Positions 22,446-35,006 of a stretch of 45,516 nt of DNA are shown here, piece after piece. The first letter of the stretch is position 1. Each line of letters begins with the position of its first letter. The notes below the pieces were generated by a model. It worked only from the letters and a program-made list of their open reading frames with translations, was not told where the DNA came from and did no database searches. Source of the stretch: Chromera velia (taxonomy: Eukaryota > Sar > Chromeraceae); contig JAHBMJ010001901.1 of NCBI GenBank assembly GCA_018398765.1, forward strand, positions 62,698 through 108,213, given 5' to 3'. The translations under genes were made by a program, and so were the position numbers.

Positions 22446-25400
22446 TCATAAAAGAATCTGGGCAGACGAGACACCCTTTGCTGCGGTGTGCGGGCGGCTA
22501 GGAATTGATCGAGGACTCAGGCGGGCAACCGTGACAGTTCCTGGTCTGGTGGTGTGGGCTGCAGAAGCGCAGTGGGACTGTGACAAAGAGCCTGGGGGTT
22601 GTGATACTGATGGGGTCAACAGGATAGAGGGAGGATGACGCATCGCCCAACGGTTTTGGGGGAAGACAGGGAAGCCTGTTCCTACAGGAGGAGGGCTAGC
22701 GCCCGATGACCGTCTCGCGACTCTTCGTTGAATCCTTCGGCGCAGCCCTGTGACCATTTCGGGTGCGGTGACGTGGGCTCTCGGTTGCTCGGAAGCCTGA
22801 ACAGAGACCTCCACATGGCCCTTCTCAGTCGAATGGCTCTGACCAACAGTATGCTCTACAGCTGCAGTAGAAAGGGGGTTTGCACTGCGCAAAGCTGCGG
22901 CTGAGGAGTCCGTATCGGTCCCTTCATGAGTGTCAAACATCAGCCTGAGGGGGGCATCCGTCTCCTCTGTGGTGGTCGCTCCCACAAGTGGCGTGTGCAG
23001 CCTGTTGAGCATTCTCAGGCTGTCTCCTAGAGGCAGGCCCTGGTTTGTATGGCTCTGTTGGTCTCCTGGAGGAAAGTTATTGCACATTGTGATCTCCTGA
23101 GGGAAAAGCAAATTAGGAAGGGAGAGGCTCTTCACCTTCCGCCTTCTTGTGTTTGCCTGTGCACGTGCCCTCTCTTGTACCTGCTCTTCATCTGAGGAAG
23201 TCACAAAAACGCATTCTCTCCCGTCGCCCTCGGGGGAGTGAATCACCCTCCATTTAATTGAATCCAGGTGCTCGATGTCCCTGCTCCTTTCCTCTCTCCT
23301 TTTTCTCTCTCGCTTCTGTAGAAGGGTGAGGAGTGTCTGTCTCAAACGGCTGTTTCCTGTGTCCAGCATGGACTCGTCCTGTCGAGCGTAGAATCCTGGA
23401 CCCCGAATCGGCCGTTTTTTACCTAACAAACCGGCCAGGTGCTTTCGGCGTGCAGACAGCTGAGCCCTCTGTGCCCTCTGCCACGACACTTCACTCCTCA
23501 GACTTCTGCTGTGTCCACGCACTGCTGAATATGCCTGTCCCTGTAATTTCAAATCAGGGGAACGCTTTTGCCATTGAGAGGGCCAACCACCACCTCTCGT
23601 GGAAGGCCTGCTAGAAGGTGAGGCTGCTCGCAAACTGACTGCAGGACGAGTGTGTGATTTTAGTCCCGGATCTGCAGGGGCAGACGCAGCCTCTCTCTTT
23701 TTTTTCTTTTTCCCCAAGTTGAATGACAGTGACCTCTCCCCGTGACGCTCCATGCTGACGTCAAGAGGCAATCGGACTGACTGCGAGTGCCTGTGGGAAG
23801 GCTGCCGGGGGGACCGGGACGATCTGCTGGACCTCGAGCTTCTGCTTCTGCTTCGGCTCCTTTCTGTGAATGCGGGTTGACGCGATCTATGGGAAAGGGG
23901 TCGCGCTGTCGAGCCAGATTTCTCTGACCGAGCTGCAAGGGCTGCCTTGGCAGGAAGACATGATGACTCCGCATTTGGTTGAGAAATGGGCTCAGGGGAT
24001 TTTTGAGCTTGCTGCTTTGATGATGTCTCTGAAGCCTTCATCATGGACTCCCCCCCCTGAAGAGGCCCCCCCCTCGATTCAGTGCAGCTGGGTTCCATCA
24101 TGTCTGTAGAGGCTAGGGTGACAGATACGTGGGGAGGGGAATGCGGGTTCTGGGCTGGGGCGTGTCCCGTCTCTTCATCCTCCTCATCAAGGAGACGGGG
24201 GGAGACGTGATTGGAGGGAATGGGAAGGGAGTGTCGTCTTTTGATCAGGGAAGGGGGAATGCGAAGAAGTGCCCCCTCAGCTGTGCTCGCACGGAGTTGT
24301 GGAGGAGATGCAGGCCTGAAGGAACCAGCAGCTCCGGCAGGAAGACGAATGTCCAGAGGGGAGGTTTGGGGACGGAAGGGAACATTTTGTGTATGCAGCT
24401 GTGTGACTTGCTCTAGGTTTGTCTCGTTTTTGGTCTCTTCTTTCGTCTCCTCATTCTTCTCTCTCGAGTCCACAAAGCGAACTGCTCTCCCGTGATGTGC
24501 AGGAGTGAGGCAGCGTGCAGGCGTTCCAGCCACAAGTAATTCCCCCCCGTTTCTGGGAGGAGAAAGGGAAACACGCGGGGAGGATTGCGGACACGTTTGG
24601 CGATTTCTGTTTCGAAAGAAGTAGTGCCGTGACACGGAAGCAATGCGCGGTAGACGGGGTTTTCTGTGTTCCCTTCTTTTCATTCTACTCGACTCACGGC
24701 TACTCGTGCTGCTATCATCCGCCCCGCTGCTACTATCTGCACCTTGATATGTACGTGCCTGCAAGTTTTGTTTTTTGCTTCTTTGGGGGAATGTCATGGT
24801 CATGTTCTGGACGGAAATCTGCGACTGTTGCGTTGAGAGTCCATGGCTACATCTCTTTTCATCGAATCGGTCCTCAACGAAGGGAGTTTTTGGCCTAGAT
24901 CTTCTTGTGTTAGGCAGAGAGGCAGTGACAGAGGGAGCCGTCCCCGTCTTGTTGGTTCCTGTGCCCTCCCTGGGCGACTCGACAGACATCTGATCTCCGT
25001 CTCCCCCCCTGAGAGTGTCCCCTCGAGGACTCGGGAGTCGCACGGGGGTCGGGGCTCCCTTGAGGGACCTGACCATCATTCCAGAGAGATGACTTTGGCG
25101 TGAAGAGGGGCGGGAGAGAGGGACACCCCCCTCAGTCATGAGAGTACCAGGGAACAGGCCGACTCTGTGGTCAGTGGTTGCAGGGGTGAGAAGGCGGGAG
25201 CCCGGAATGGTGGGGGAAGAGACCATGGCGTCACTCTCGGCGTTGCCATAGGAGAGGGGACGCATTCTGTCTCTGCCCTTGCTGTCTGGGCGCAGTGACT
25301 TGGAAAGGGAAAGGGAAAGAGACAAAGAAGCAGAGGGAAACGCCTGACTTCTCGATGCAAGCAGGTAGTCAGACAGCAAAATGACTCTGCCATCGCTCTC

Positions 25401-28110
25401 CCCCAGGTCTCCGAGGAGACTCTCATGACCACTCTTCACATGGTCAACCTCACCGCTGGGAGGATTCCAAGACGAAGGCGCGATGAAAGCGTCCCTCACA
25501 ACTTCATCCGGCTTCTGGCTTTTCCGTGCCTCCTCCTGTGGGGGTGTGACTCCGCTACCCTCTTTTTCTTTTTCCTTCGCTGGGGGGGTCTTCTCCCGAC
25601 TTCGCGTGGTCTGCTGCCGCTGCCTGGAGCTCCCTCGGGTGCTGAGGGGTGGCAGAGTCGTGACCATTGCACCAGAGCAAAAAAGGACAGTACCATCCTC
25701 GGGAGGTGGGCGGGTAGGGGGGAATGAAAGGCCTTTGCAGGGCTTCAATCGGGCCCCCCTGCCGTTGACGTCTGTTGCGGTGCCCTTTGTGCGTTCCAGC
25801 AGTCTGAGGAGATCTTTTCGGCGTCTCTCTCTTCTCTCGCGCCGTGTGTCTTTCGGAATGAGGGTACAGGAAGAGGAAGCAGCCATGGAGGGGAATGAAA
25901 TCTTCTGTACAGAGAGCCCCACGTTGGGAGCTGTTGCGGGAGGAAGGAGGATTGACTGCTGGTGGTTTGAGTTTCTGCTCTCCATCAGAGAGGTAAAGGC
26001 TTCTGCGTCTGCAATGGAGACGCCCCTCTCTCCTGCGGCTACGTTCTCCTCCTCTCCTTCACCCTCTGTATCCACAACATTACCACCGAGCTCAGCTGAA
26101 GACGAAAACTCTTCTGCTGACGTTTGACCCTCCGCCCCCACTCCCGCTACCCTTTTCTCCGTATGCCTCCTTCTCCTTCTTCGCTTCCCATTCTCTCGGC
26201 GTCTCTCATTCTCTTGAGCAGCCTCAGCTCGTCGATCGAGGAGCGTCGAACGAGAGACCTGCAGAGAGGAATGAGGGGAGCTGTCTGGAGCTGCCCCGTA
26301 GAGAGTGCAGAGACTCTGCCCCCCTCCCGAGAGGCTGTGCAGGGAGCAGCTGTGAGAGTGGAGGTGCCACCTGGGGGTTCCACTCTGGAGCCCTGCTGCT
26401 GAGTTCTCTTGAATCTGACTCAGCAGAGAGTCAGCAGGTCTTTCTATCACTCCTGCCTGCAGCCAGGAAGCGACACGGGCAGATGCAAGGAGGAAGGCAG
26501 ACTCTGGAGGAAGAATGATCACATTGTGACATGCACAGACATTCATTTACACCTGCACAGACATTCGCATGGAAGCAAAATGCGCCAACGAAAACTTAGA
26601 AAAGTCTGTACAAGGCTCGCGCGATAGAGAACGGAGGAAGGGTGAACCTCAAAAACCTTTGAAATGGAAGGAGTGCTTAGATCCTCAGGACAAAAGGAGA
26701 ATTAAAAGGGCCTTCTTTCGACCATTGATTCCCTTAATTTCTCTGCATGTGCCCTTGCCATAGATGCACAGACGGATAATTGACTAGCTCACTCACCCTT
26801 TGAGACTTCGGTTTGAGGACGGCTCCCGAGTCTGCAGGTCTCTTTCTTCCTGTCGGAGGCAACTGGAGAGACGTGGGGGGGGAGCCCCTTGAGGTCCCTG
26901 AGTGTGCATGCAGGAAGGCGGATGGGCTCTCTCCTCTCGAGGTTGTCAGAGCGGCCTCGTGGCTTTGGCTTGCAGTATCGGATTTCACGTTCATACCTCT
27001 CAGCGATATCTTCTCCCATCCCGCGGGGGTCCACGCCCTTCCCTCTGTGTTCACTCCCATCTCACACAGCTCGGCTCCCTGATCAACGTGCTCTGGGGCT
27101 GTGTTGGTGCTGTCCTTAAGTGGGCGAGAGAGAGATGATGAGAGACCGGGTGCAAGCTCTTCAGACAAAACGCAAAGAGGGGACTCAGCTCCTCCTGCTG
27201 TCTCCGACATGGCTGGCGTGTGGGTTGACGGATGGATGTCCTTGAAAGGGGGAACAGACAGAGCCTGAGAGGCATCTGCAAAGGTCACCCTCTGATGCTT
27301 GATCACGTCATACTGCTGTGATCCCGTAGTGTCCTCTCTCTCTCCGTCTCTTCCCTCTGTGTCAGTCATGGTGTTGATCTGCAAACTGAGAGTATGATCT
27401 GCTGCTTCCTGAGGGATTCCATCTGCTTCCTGGGCGTCCAGGACGGGTGAGGGGGGAGGGTGTAGATGAGCGCGGGGAAACTTTGAGGCCGGAAGCAGGT
27501 GATGAGCATCGTCTGACATGAACAGGTTGGAGGAGGATTGGTCCATCAAAAATGTGCTCAGGCTCTGCTGCTGTTCGGGTTCTGCTGCCGACAGAGAAGT
27601 GGGAAATGATATTTCAGTCGGGTGGACGGGGAGAGCGGGGGAGATTACTTGATGAAGAGGTGAACGACGAGATGAGACAGGCCCTGTTTCTCTGTCTCTG
27701 TCTCTGTCTCCGTGGGGGGAGTCTTGGGGGGGCCGTCTTCGGCGTTCTCTTTCCCTTCCCCTCCGACCCCTTCCCTCTTTTTCTTTTTCTTCCCTCCCCG
27801 ATACCCCCATTCTCCCTTCTGTCTGGCGTTCAACTAGGACAGGTGAAGGCAGGTCAGCATCCAGAGGAACAGAAGGGCAGACGTCTACAGGCATGGGACT
27901 GGAATTTATTGGACCGGGGCTCCTTCCGAGCCCCTCCTCCTCTGGGTGATAGTCTTCCGATGCATGCCATTCGAGGAGCGTGCCACTCTGTTGTGCGGGA
28001 CCGAATCCGAGAGCTGCTGCTGAGGAGGACGTCCACAGGGGGGAGAGAGAGGACTCAAAGGAGTGGAGGGCCGCGATTGAGGAGGACAGGTTGAGGGGAT
28101 GCATGTTCAT
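22446..28110 (-). CDS. Orphan Ser/Arg/Pro-rich protein, two exons, about 1,774 aa
   Basis: Exon 1 is 28110-26797 (1,314 nt, ATG at 28110). The intron 26796-26457 has donor AGG|GTGAGT and acceptor CTGCAG|GCAGG. Exon 2 is 26456-22446 (4,011 nt, TGA). Both exons are whole codons, so the join is in phase. I recognise no family. Most of it is disordered: Ser, Arg, Pro and Glu tracts, an RS-like stretch (RSRSRSSRSSRSSRSPRQ), and basic Lys/Arg clusters. The most protein-like part is near the C-terminus, around KWRVIHSPEGDGRECVFVTS. Two RVxF-type motifs occur (QRVTF, RAVRF), a pattern used for protein phosphatase 1 docking. The frame is also open 11 codons upstream of the ATG to a TTG; an in-frame stop precedes it. 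Confidence 0.6.
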
Positions 28111-28945
28111 GGAGACGGAACTGGTCGACGAGAGAGACCGCAAACCCCCTCCCTTGGACAGACGAGGAGGAAGAAGGTTGACTTTCTTTGTCCCGCGAGA
28201 AAAGAGGGCAGGTTGGTTACCTGAGATCTGGAACCTGCAAGGGATTCATTGAACAGCTATTCACGCAGGATTAAAACCAGTGCATGCTCACAGTCTGCAT
28301 GTGAATCAAACACATGCTTTTTTATACAGCCTTTGCAAGGTCAGACCAGAACCTGGATGACTGACCGCAGAATGCCCCCACTGCCATGTACGCTTGTCCC
28401 TCCCTCCCCTGATAGGCGGTGTGTCGTCTTTCTGGGTTGAAAGAATGTCATTTGGTGAGCGGACAATGAATCACTTCATTCATGCAACTTGGAGACGTGC
28501 ATCTGAGACGTCTGCGGACCAATCCTTCAATATGTCTGTGTGCTTGGACCCGTCTTGCTCCATTCAATATTACTGTCAGCGAGCAATCTGATCGGAAACC
28601 TGTCGAGCATGCAGAACACTGATCTCTGAAATTGTGGGGACCAATACAATACCGCAAATCTCGATCGTGGTCGATCATGCAGCCAAAAAATCCATGCATG
28701 CACGGTCTGCATATGCATGCATAGATCGTCGTCCTTTTTCGCGCGCTTTGCGCAAAAATTATAACGCGGACCCGCGCGGCAAAGGCCATGCAGCTATAGC
28801 CGCCAACGTTCTGTGACCTGCAGAAAAAAAAAACGCTCTCTAAAAATCTGCATGCAAAGATCGTTATTGCTTGGAACAGAAGACAAAGTGTTGTTTCCGC
28901 CTTCTCTTTCAAAATAGTGTTGTTTTCCTCCCGTCCCCCCCCCCC
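28111..28945. promoter_or_regulatory. 5' flank of the orphan gene with TGCATGCA motifs
   Basis: No coding exon was recognised. TGCATGCA occurs at 28695-28702 and 28714-28721, about 590-610 bp upstream of the orphan gene's ATG, among several GATCG and ATGCAT words. Promoter function is inferred from position and from the same octamer in the JmjC/USP39 intergenic region. Confidence 0.3.
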
Positions 28946-28946
28946 N
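28946..28946. other. Assembly N in poly-C
   Basis: Single N flanked by C runs, immediately before the orphan LRR exon. It probably marks a join of contigs of uncertain length. Confidence 0.85.
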
Positions 28947-28955
28947 CCCTTGCAG

Positions 28956-29135
28956 CATTTAAACTTTGAGGACAATGTACTCACCGGTGCAATTGTGAAT
29001 CCAATGTTGAGACTGCTAAGCTCGCAGCAGCTGCCTACTCTCGAGACATTGAGTCTTTCTGGGAATAGAGGGATTGATGAGAGATCGAGGGAATCGCTCT
29101 TCGGAACGCTTCCAGGAGTTATACAGTTTGATTAG
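28956..29135 (+). CDS. Terminal exon of an LRR protein (5' part missing)
   Basis: A TTGCAG acceptor at 28950-28955 is followed by a 60-codon open frame in phase 0, ending TAG at 29133. It encodes LRR pattern sequence: LQHLNFEDNVLTGAIVN and LPTLETLSLSGNRGIDERS. It resembles the LRR protein at the left end of the window. Just upstream is a poly-C tract with an N at 28946, and no LRR exon is visible in the preceding 800 bp. The remaining exons were lost at the gap, or this is an isolated fragment. Confidence 0.5.
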   Translation, partial: HLNFEDNVLTGAIVNPMLRLLSSQQLPTLETLSLSGNRGIDERSRESLFGTLPGVIQFD

Positions 29136-30761
29136 TATCTCATGACGTAAAATTGTGTTTTGATTGTTGGACGACCTGAGTACTTACGATGACTCGCAAC
29201 TTTAATATACCAATTGATGTGATAAATTTATGAATCGTTTCGATTTATTCTTTAATATGAAGATCTAATGGCAGACTAGTACAAAGTACATATCATTGGT
29301 CCCTTACAATACTTACAGAGTTAGAACTATAATTTTTCATCATCATACGTGATCCGAGTCGTCATGGTCCATTAGTTTATAGTAGGTGTCTCGCCGTCGA
29401 GTCACCGACTCTATTCTTAAAACCGCGTACAATGCACACGACATCATTCCTATCGTTAGTACATCCTACATATCGATCATACCGATCATTATTAGTAAAT
29501 ACTAAGTAAATTTATGGCTTTCAGTACATATATCATTTAAGGGTTACGGAATTAATTTAGTAACTGGAGGGGGGTTAGACCCCCAAAGTTATGAAAAAAA
29601 AGTAAAGTACAACTTTCTAACTCTAGTACGGAAGTACAGTAAGAATTTACTAGGAAGTAGTACAGAAACAATCAAAACACTAGTGATGAAGCTAAACATC
29701 AATGTGACATCATTGTTTTATAAGGTTAGTACAAGCATTAACATCACTGAGAAGTCTTAGATCACTTAGTAGTATCCCTTATTAAACATAAAATTCAAAC
29801 TTATTACAACCATTGTAATATTATGACTATTATTGTCAGCCAAAAACATAAGTGTACCAGTGTAAGCCGTTTCATATAAGGCTATCATGCACAAAACCTA
29901 GAAGCTGCACAAAACTGTACGAAACTCCATACGTATGAAATGGTGACACACTTTTCTTAGGTGGACACACACTACTTTTTTGTGCAGTTCTTCATGAAAC
30001 TCTGCCATCTCCTCTCTTTTTGCTTTTTCTAACCAACAGTGTCACAGACTTAAACTTTCTTTTCTAAATAAGTAAGACTTGGTGACTTAAAAGCCTTTCA
30101 CGTCTGAATCGGTCTGAATGAAACGTTGTTTAGGAAAGGGGTAGTGAATGATGCAATATTTTGAAACGACTGCATGGAGATGGCAAGACAGACATGCACC
30201 AGAGATGGGCCCTGTAACCGAAAAAGACCCAAGCAATTCGGGGTCATGCAGTTATGCAATGTGTGTTTGTGTAAGACTGTGGTATGCTGGTATCCTACTA
30301 TATCCTACCTAAAACCTAAGCGTTGGCTAAAGAAAAAAAAAAAAGAAAAAAAAGTAAGCGAACAAAGGACATCTTTTTTTTTCTTTCTTTTTTACTTTTT
30401 TGCCCTTAACAACACCTAATAACAGTTGTGCAACATATGTACAACACCTGTGTAACACGTGAACAACAGTTGTTTGACTCAGTAATTGACTGAAAAAGAA
30501 AAAAAAAGTAAAGGGTTAATTTAGGCATTATTTTGGGGTGATCTTTTTTTTTTTCCTTTAGCCGACGCCTAGCCTAGAACTTAAGTTTTCATATTTTTAT
30601 ATCTTCCTAATGGAAAAGTATATTTTTAGGTATAAAAACTTTAAGTTATACATTTTTTGGAATTGCTTTTACATATGAAATCATCCTAGAACAAACTGAT
30701 TTTACCTAGGATTTTACGGTTCCGAAAGTTCAGTACTAAGGGGTTGGAGGCCTCCAGTAAC
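29136..30761. other. AT-rich spacer, no gene seen
   Basis: AT-rich DNA with A and T homopolymers (for example 30330-30400, 30485-30560). A short inverted pair CTGCACAAAA / TTTTGTGCAG lies at about 29904 and 29975. Short frames are low-complexity. It ends at the retrotransposon target site. Confidence 0.5.
30757..30761. repeat. Target-site duplication, left copy (GTAAC)
   Basis: The five bases before the LTR. The right-hand copy is ATAAC; the single G/A difference is of the same transition type as the rest of the element's decay. Confidence 0.6.
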
Positions 30762-31184
30762 TGTTGGTATGGCTAGCGTGACGGCAGTATGACGACTATG
30801 AACTTACGTGTAAAGTCTGTGTATCACTGGTTCAGTTCCTTCTTCCACTTTTTTTCGTCTTCGAACATTGCATCACAAAACTGTCATACATCTTGCTGTC
30901 TATCTTCCAATCTCATTTATTCATATTTAATTTGCATCTTCTATATTTCATCTATCCAATACAGAAACGGAATCTGTATCGTCATTTCTGTATGACTTCT
31001 TTTCATTTATTACAATACAGTTTGTTTGTTTACTTCTGTACAACGCATTCAAGTGTTGTTTGGAAAGTGTTGCATGGTTTACGTGCGCGGCGTGCATCAA
31101 TCACTCCGGTCCTCCGGGACCGTACTTCTCGCGTCCTCTCAGCCCAGAGCGTCACCCCGGCCCGCTCGCCTCTGAGGCCTAACA
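30762..31184 (-). repeat. 3' LTR
   Basis: 423 bp. On the element's strand it begins TGTTAGG and ends CCAACA. It differs from the other LTR at about 23 sites by eye, all transitions, with no indels. Confidence 0.93.
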
Positions 31185-31203
31185 ACCACTCCCCCCTCCA
31201 GTC
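31185..31203 (-). promoter_or_regulatory. Polypurine tract next to 3' LTR
   Basis: On the minus strand TGGAGGGGGGAGTGGT directly precedes the TGTTAGG of the 3' LTR, the expected place and composition of the plus-strand primer. Confidence 0.75.
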
Positions 31204-34200
31204 TGCTCATCCCGAGCAGATCATGCAAAGGACAAAGCAGGGGCACGTTAACATGTCATGCACCACTCAAACTCCCGGGGGCTGCCCTTACCCCGACGAC
31301 TTCGTTTCTTTTCATTCACAGAGGCTCTTGGATGCGTCCATCCTTTCGCACATTCGAGCAAGAAGGGAAAGAGGGTTTGCCTCACTTAACCAATCAGAAA
31401 AGACAAAGACAGCAATCACTGTGAGACATTCATTGGACTTACCGAAAAAATTTTTCTTTCGCTCTTTCATATACACCGACCAACTCTGGTGCATCCACCT
31501 CACTCTCCTTCATCCATGCGAAAGTCCCATCATCGAACGAGACTCGATACTCCTCCTCTCCATCCTCTGAGGGTCGTCCAGCCAGAATCCGAACTGGCTG
31601 AGGCGCTTTCCGCCTTCCCCTCTCTCTCTACCTTTCTTCTGGATGAACCTCCAACTCATCTCCCAATCCGAGCTCGTCGAAGAGCTCATCTATTTCGGGG
31701 TCGTCCCCTATCCTGAATATGGCGGGGCGATCGCTCGAGTGGGGGACTTGCTTCTCTTCTCTCTCTCTTTTTTTATCTGCAGAGTCTTCCTCTGCCTCTT
31801 CATTATCCTCTCTCTCTCGGGACTCTATCCGTGGCGCACCTGCAGGGATCTCTTCCCCTCCCCCTTCATGTTCATTTTCATTCTTCTTTCCTTCCTCCCA
31901 CAATTGCAATCGGTCTTCACTCACAACTTCCCTCTTCTTTCCTCCAATCGGTTGAATCACAGCGACATGCGGTCGGTTGTGTGGTATACCAACCACGACA
32001 AAAGGCCCATCTGCCTTCGCACTGAAAGCAGGGAAGCCGAGCTGAGGTACAGGACGACGGAAGAGAACGCGATCTCCCACTCAAAACTTTTGAGTCATGC
32101 ACAGGGGATTTCGTCTCTCTCTTGCCTGTCGCTCCCTCTCTGCTCGGTTGACCGCTCTGTCAATCTTCTCCACTCGCTTTTGCCGAATGAATCCATAGTA
32201 CTCATCATAGCAGACAGGAGGTGCTCTGGCTCTTTCTACGATTGGCTGAACTCTCAGCACAGACTGCGGTGTGTGCGTGAAGAGAAGCTCAAATAGAGAC
32301 AGCTCCGTTTCAGAATGGGGGGCCGTGCGGTAGGCAGCATTGAAGGGCTGAAGGTACAGATCCCAATCCCCCTTCTCATCATCTAGCTGCTTCCCTACCC
32401 CTTCTACCCAGGAACGGTTGAAGCGTTCTGGGATCCCGTTCGTCTGCGGATGGTATCTGGTGGTGGTGTGGTGTCGGGAACGCATGAGAACAAGGAGCTC
32501 CCTTACGATTTCACTGAGAAAGTTCGTGCCACGATCGGATACCAACACCTCAATGAACCCGTAGCGGCAAATGATCTCCTCGAACAGAATTTTCACCATC
32601 ATCCATCCAGGCACTTCGGGGAGGGCAAATGTCTTGGGCCATCAGGTGAGTGCACACGTCACCACGAGAACGAATCGGTTCCCTCGTTTTGTCAGCGGGA
32701 GGGGTCCCTTCACATCGATCCCAACCACCTGAAAAGGGCGGGTTGGGATAGAGAGCGTATGAGGGGTTCTGTGCGGTGCTGCTGCTCTCCTCTCTTGGCA
32801 CGGACAACACTTCTCTACCCATTCCCCGACATCTTTCTGAAGACCTGGCCATCAGAATTCTTTCAACAACCTCTCTGCCAAACGCCTGCCTGCAATGTGG
32901 CCTCCCATCGGATGGTCATAGTGCATCACCATGATAGTCTTTCTCAGGTGTGCGGGCATATACAGCTGTTCCGTCTCTCCCACATAACGGTACAGCAATC
33001 CACCCCGCAAGTCAAAGAGACTTTCCTGCGCCATCACCGTTTTCATTCAATTCCGTTCTGTGGGCAAAGTGCCCATCTTCAGATACTCATACACATCTCG
33101 CACAGCAGGGTCAGAGGGAACAGAGGAACGGACCTTTTCAAGAAAGGGGAGAGCCACTTGCATGGGGAGGGCATTTCCTGTGGCCCCAGCAATCGCTGTC
33201 TCAAAGCCCGGCCTCTCCGCGCTGCCCCCATCAACCGGACGGGAGCAGTGCCGACAGAACGGAGCCTCTGTGTCGATTGAGTGTTCAGCCGGCATAGGCA
33301 TCCTCGACACCGCATCGGCATCCGTGTGGCTCTTTCCCTCTTTGTAGAGATATTGCAGCCCATACTCCTACAGCTCTAATGCCCATTTCTCTATCTGTTT
33401 ATTGGCAAATTTATTCTTCCCCATAGCCAGATTCGGCTTGTGATCTGCTAGGTGATCTGTCTGAATCACGCGGAGAAAGACGGAGCTGCTAAGCAAATAA
33501 TGCCTCCACTGTCTGCAATAAAACAACCCAGCTAACGCCTCCTTCTCTGGCATTCCATAATTCAACTCAGTACCCTGCAGCCTTTTGCTCGCATACGCAA
33601 CCACCCACTCTCTCCCGTCTTTGATTTGCACAAGCATTCCTCCAATCGACATATCACATGCGTCGGGCTTCACAATGAAGGGAGTATGCATGTTGGGAAA
33701 GCACAGAACGGGGGGCTCAGTGAGACGACGGCACAGCTTTTGGAAGGCTGCATCGGCTTCTGCTGTCCAGACAAAGGGGCGTAGCTGTCCCTTCTTGTCA
33801 AAAGGCCGGAGAAGCTCATTGAGAGGGTGAGCTATCCGTGCAAACCCAGAGATAAAAGAGCGGTAATAATTGTACAGGAAGAGAAACGTGCGCAGACGTG
33901 CACGGTCAGTTGGGGTCGGCCAATTCTTGACCTTCTCGGTGTTCTTCTTGCTTAGATGCACACCCCGAGCAGAGACGGTGTGCCCAAGATACTCAACCTC
34001 CACCTTTCCAATTTGTGCCTTCTCCAACCATAACTTGAGACCTGCAACTCAGACGAGAAGGAAAACCTCCCTCAAGTCCTGCAGATGCTGCTGATGCCCT
34101 CGAGAGAAGACAATCATGTCGTCAACGTAGATGAGCGCTATGTCTCTCGGGAGGGCTGCAAGGACCATCGACATTGCCCGCTGAAAGATCGCAGGGGCAT

Positions 34201-34680
34201 TCACAAGACCGAACGGCATTCTAACGAACTCAAAGAGTCCGAAGGGGGTGATGAATGCGGTCTTCTCTGCATTATCTGGGTCCAGAAGGATCTGATGATA
34301 GCCGGATGTGTAATCCAAGGCGGAAAACACAGAGGAACTGGCCAAACGGTCGAGGGTCTCTTGAATGCGAGGAAGGGGGAAAAGGTCCCGCTTGGTGACT
34401 TCATTCAAACGTCTGAAGTCAAGGTAAAAGCGGATGGACCCATCAGGCTTCTTCACAAGGACAACAGGTGCTGTCCACGGTGACTGTGAAGGCTTAATGA
34501 TTCCCCCTTCCTGCATTGCATCAAGCTCCTTTTTGACTTCGTCTCTGCGGTGATAGGGCACGCGGTCCTGACTCCATCGGACCGGTGTGTCTGTGTTTGT
34601 TGGAATTTTTGCGTAGTAAGGCTTCCCTTGAAGCCTCAACGTTCCTATATCGAATCTCTCTCCACTCCAAATGTCCGAAA

Positions 34681-35000
34681 ATTCTTCTAACAACTCCAAA
34701 TACCGCGGCTTCCACTCCTCTGGCACGGTACTCAAATCAACAGGGGGCAGGTCAGTTTGCTTTCTCTCTCCCTTTACGCCCTCTTTGGACGTTGACTTTC
34801 CCCCTAGGTCAAGAGGGACGGATGCACGGGCACCTCCCACCTGAGCAGAGGGCCAAAGACAGGGAGGAGACGAAGGAAAAGGGACAGGCCTGGTCTGACT
34901 GGGAGACGCCGAGACGGCGTTGACTGCGGCGATGTGCATCGAAGGCTCAGCATGAGTCAAAGTCACTTTCGGCCCCACCATCAATTTTAAACGGGAGACG
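34681..35000 (-). repeat. Internal pol duplication, copy A
   Basis: 320 bp between protease and RT, matching 35007-35326 at an offset of 326 with about 22 differences, all transitions. This copy is continuous with the RT. Confidence 0.93.
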
Positions 35001-35006
35001 TATATA

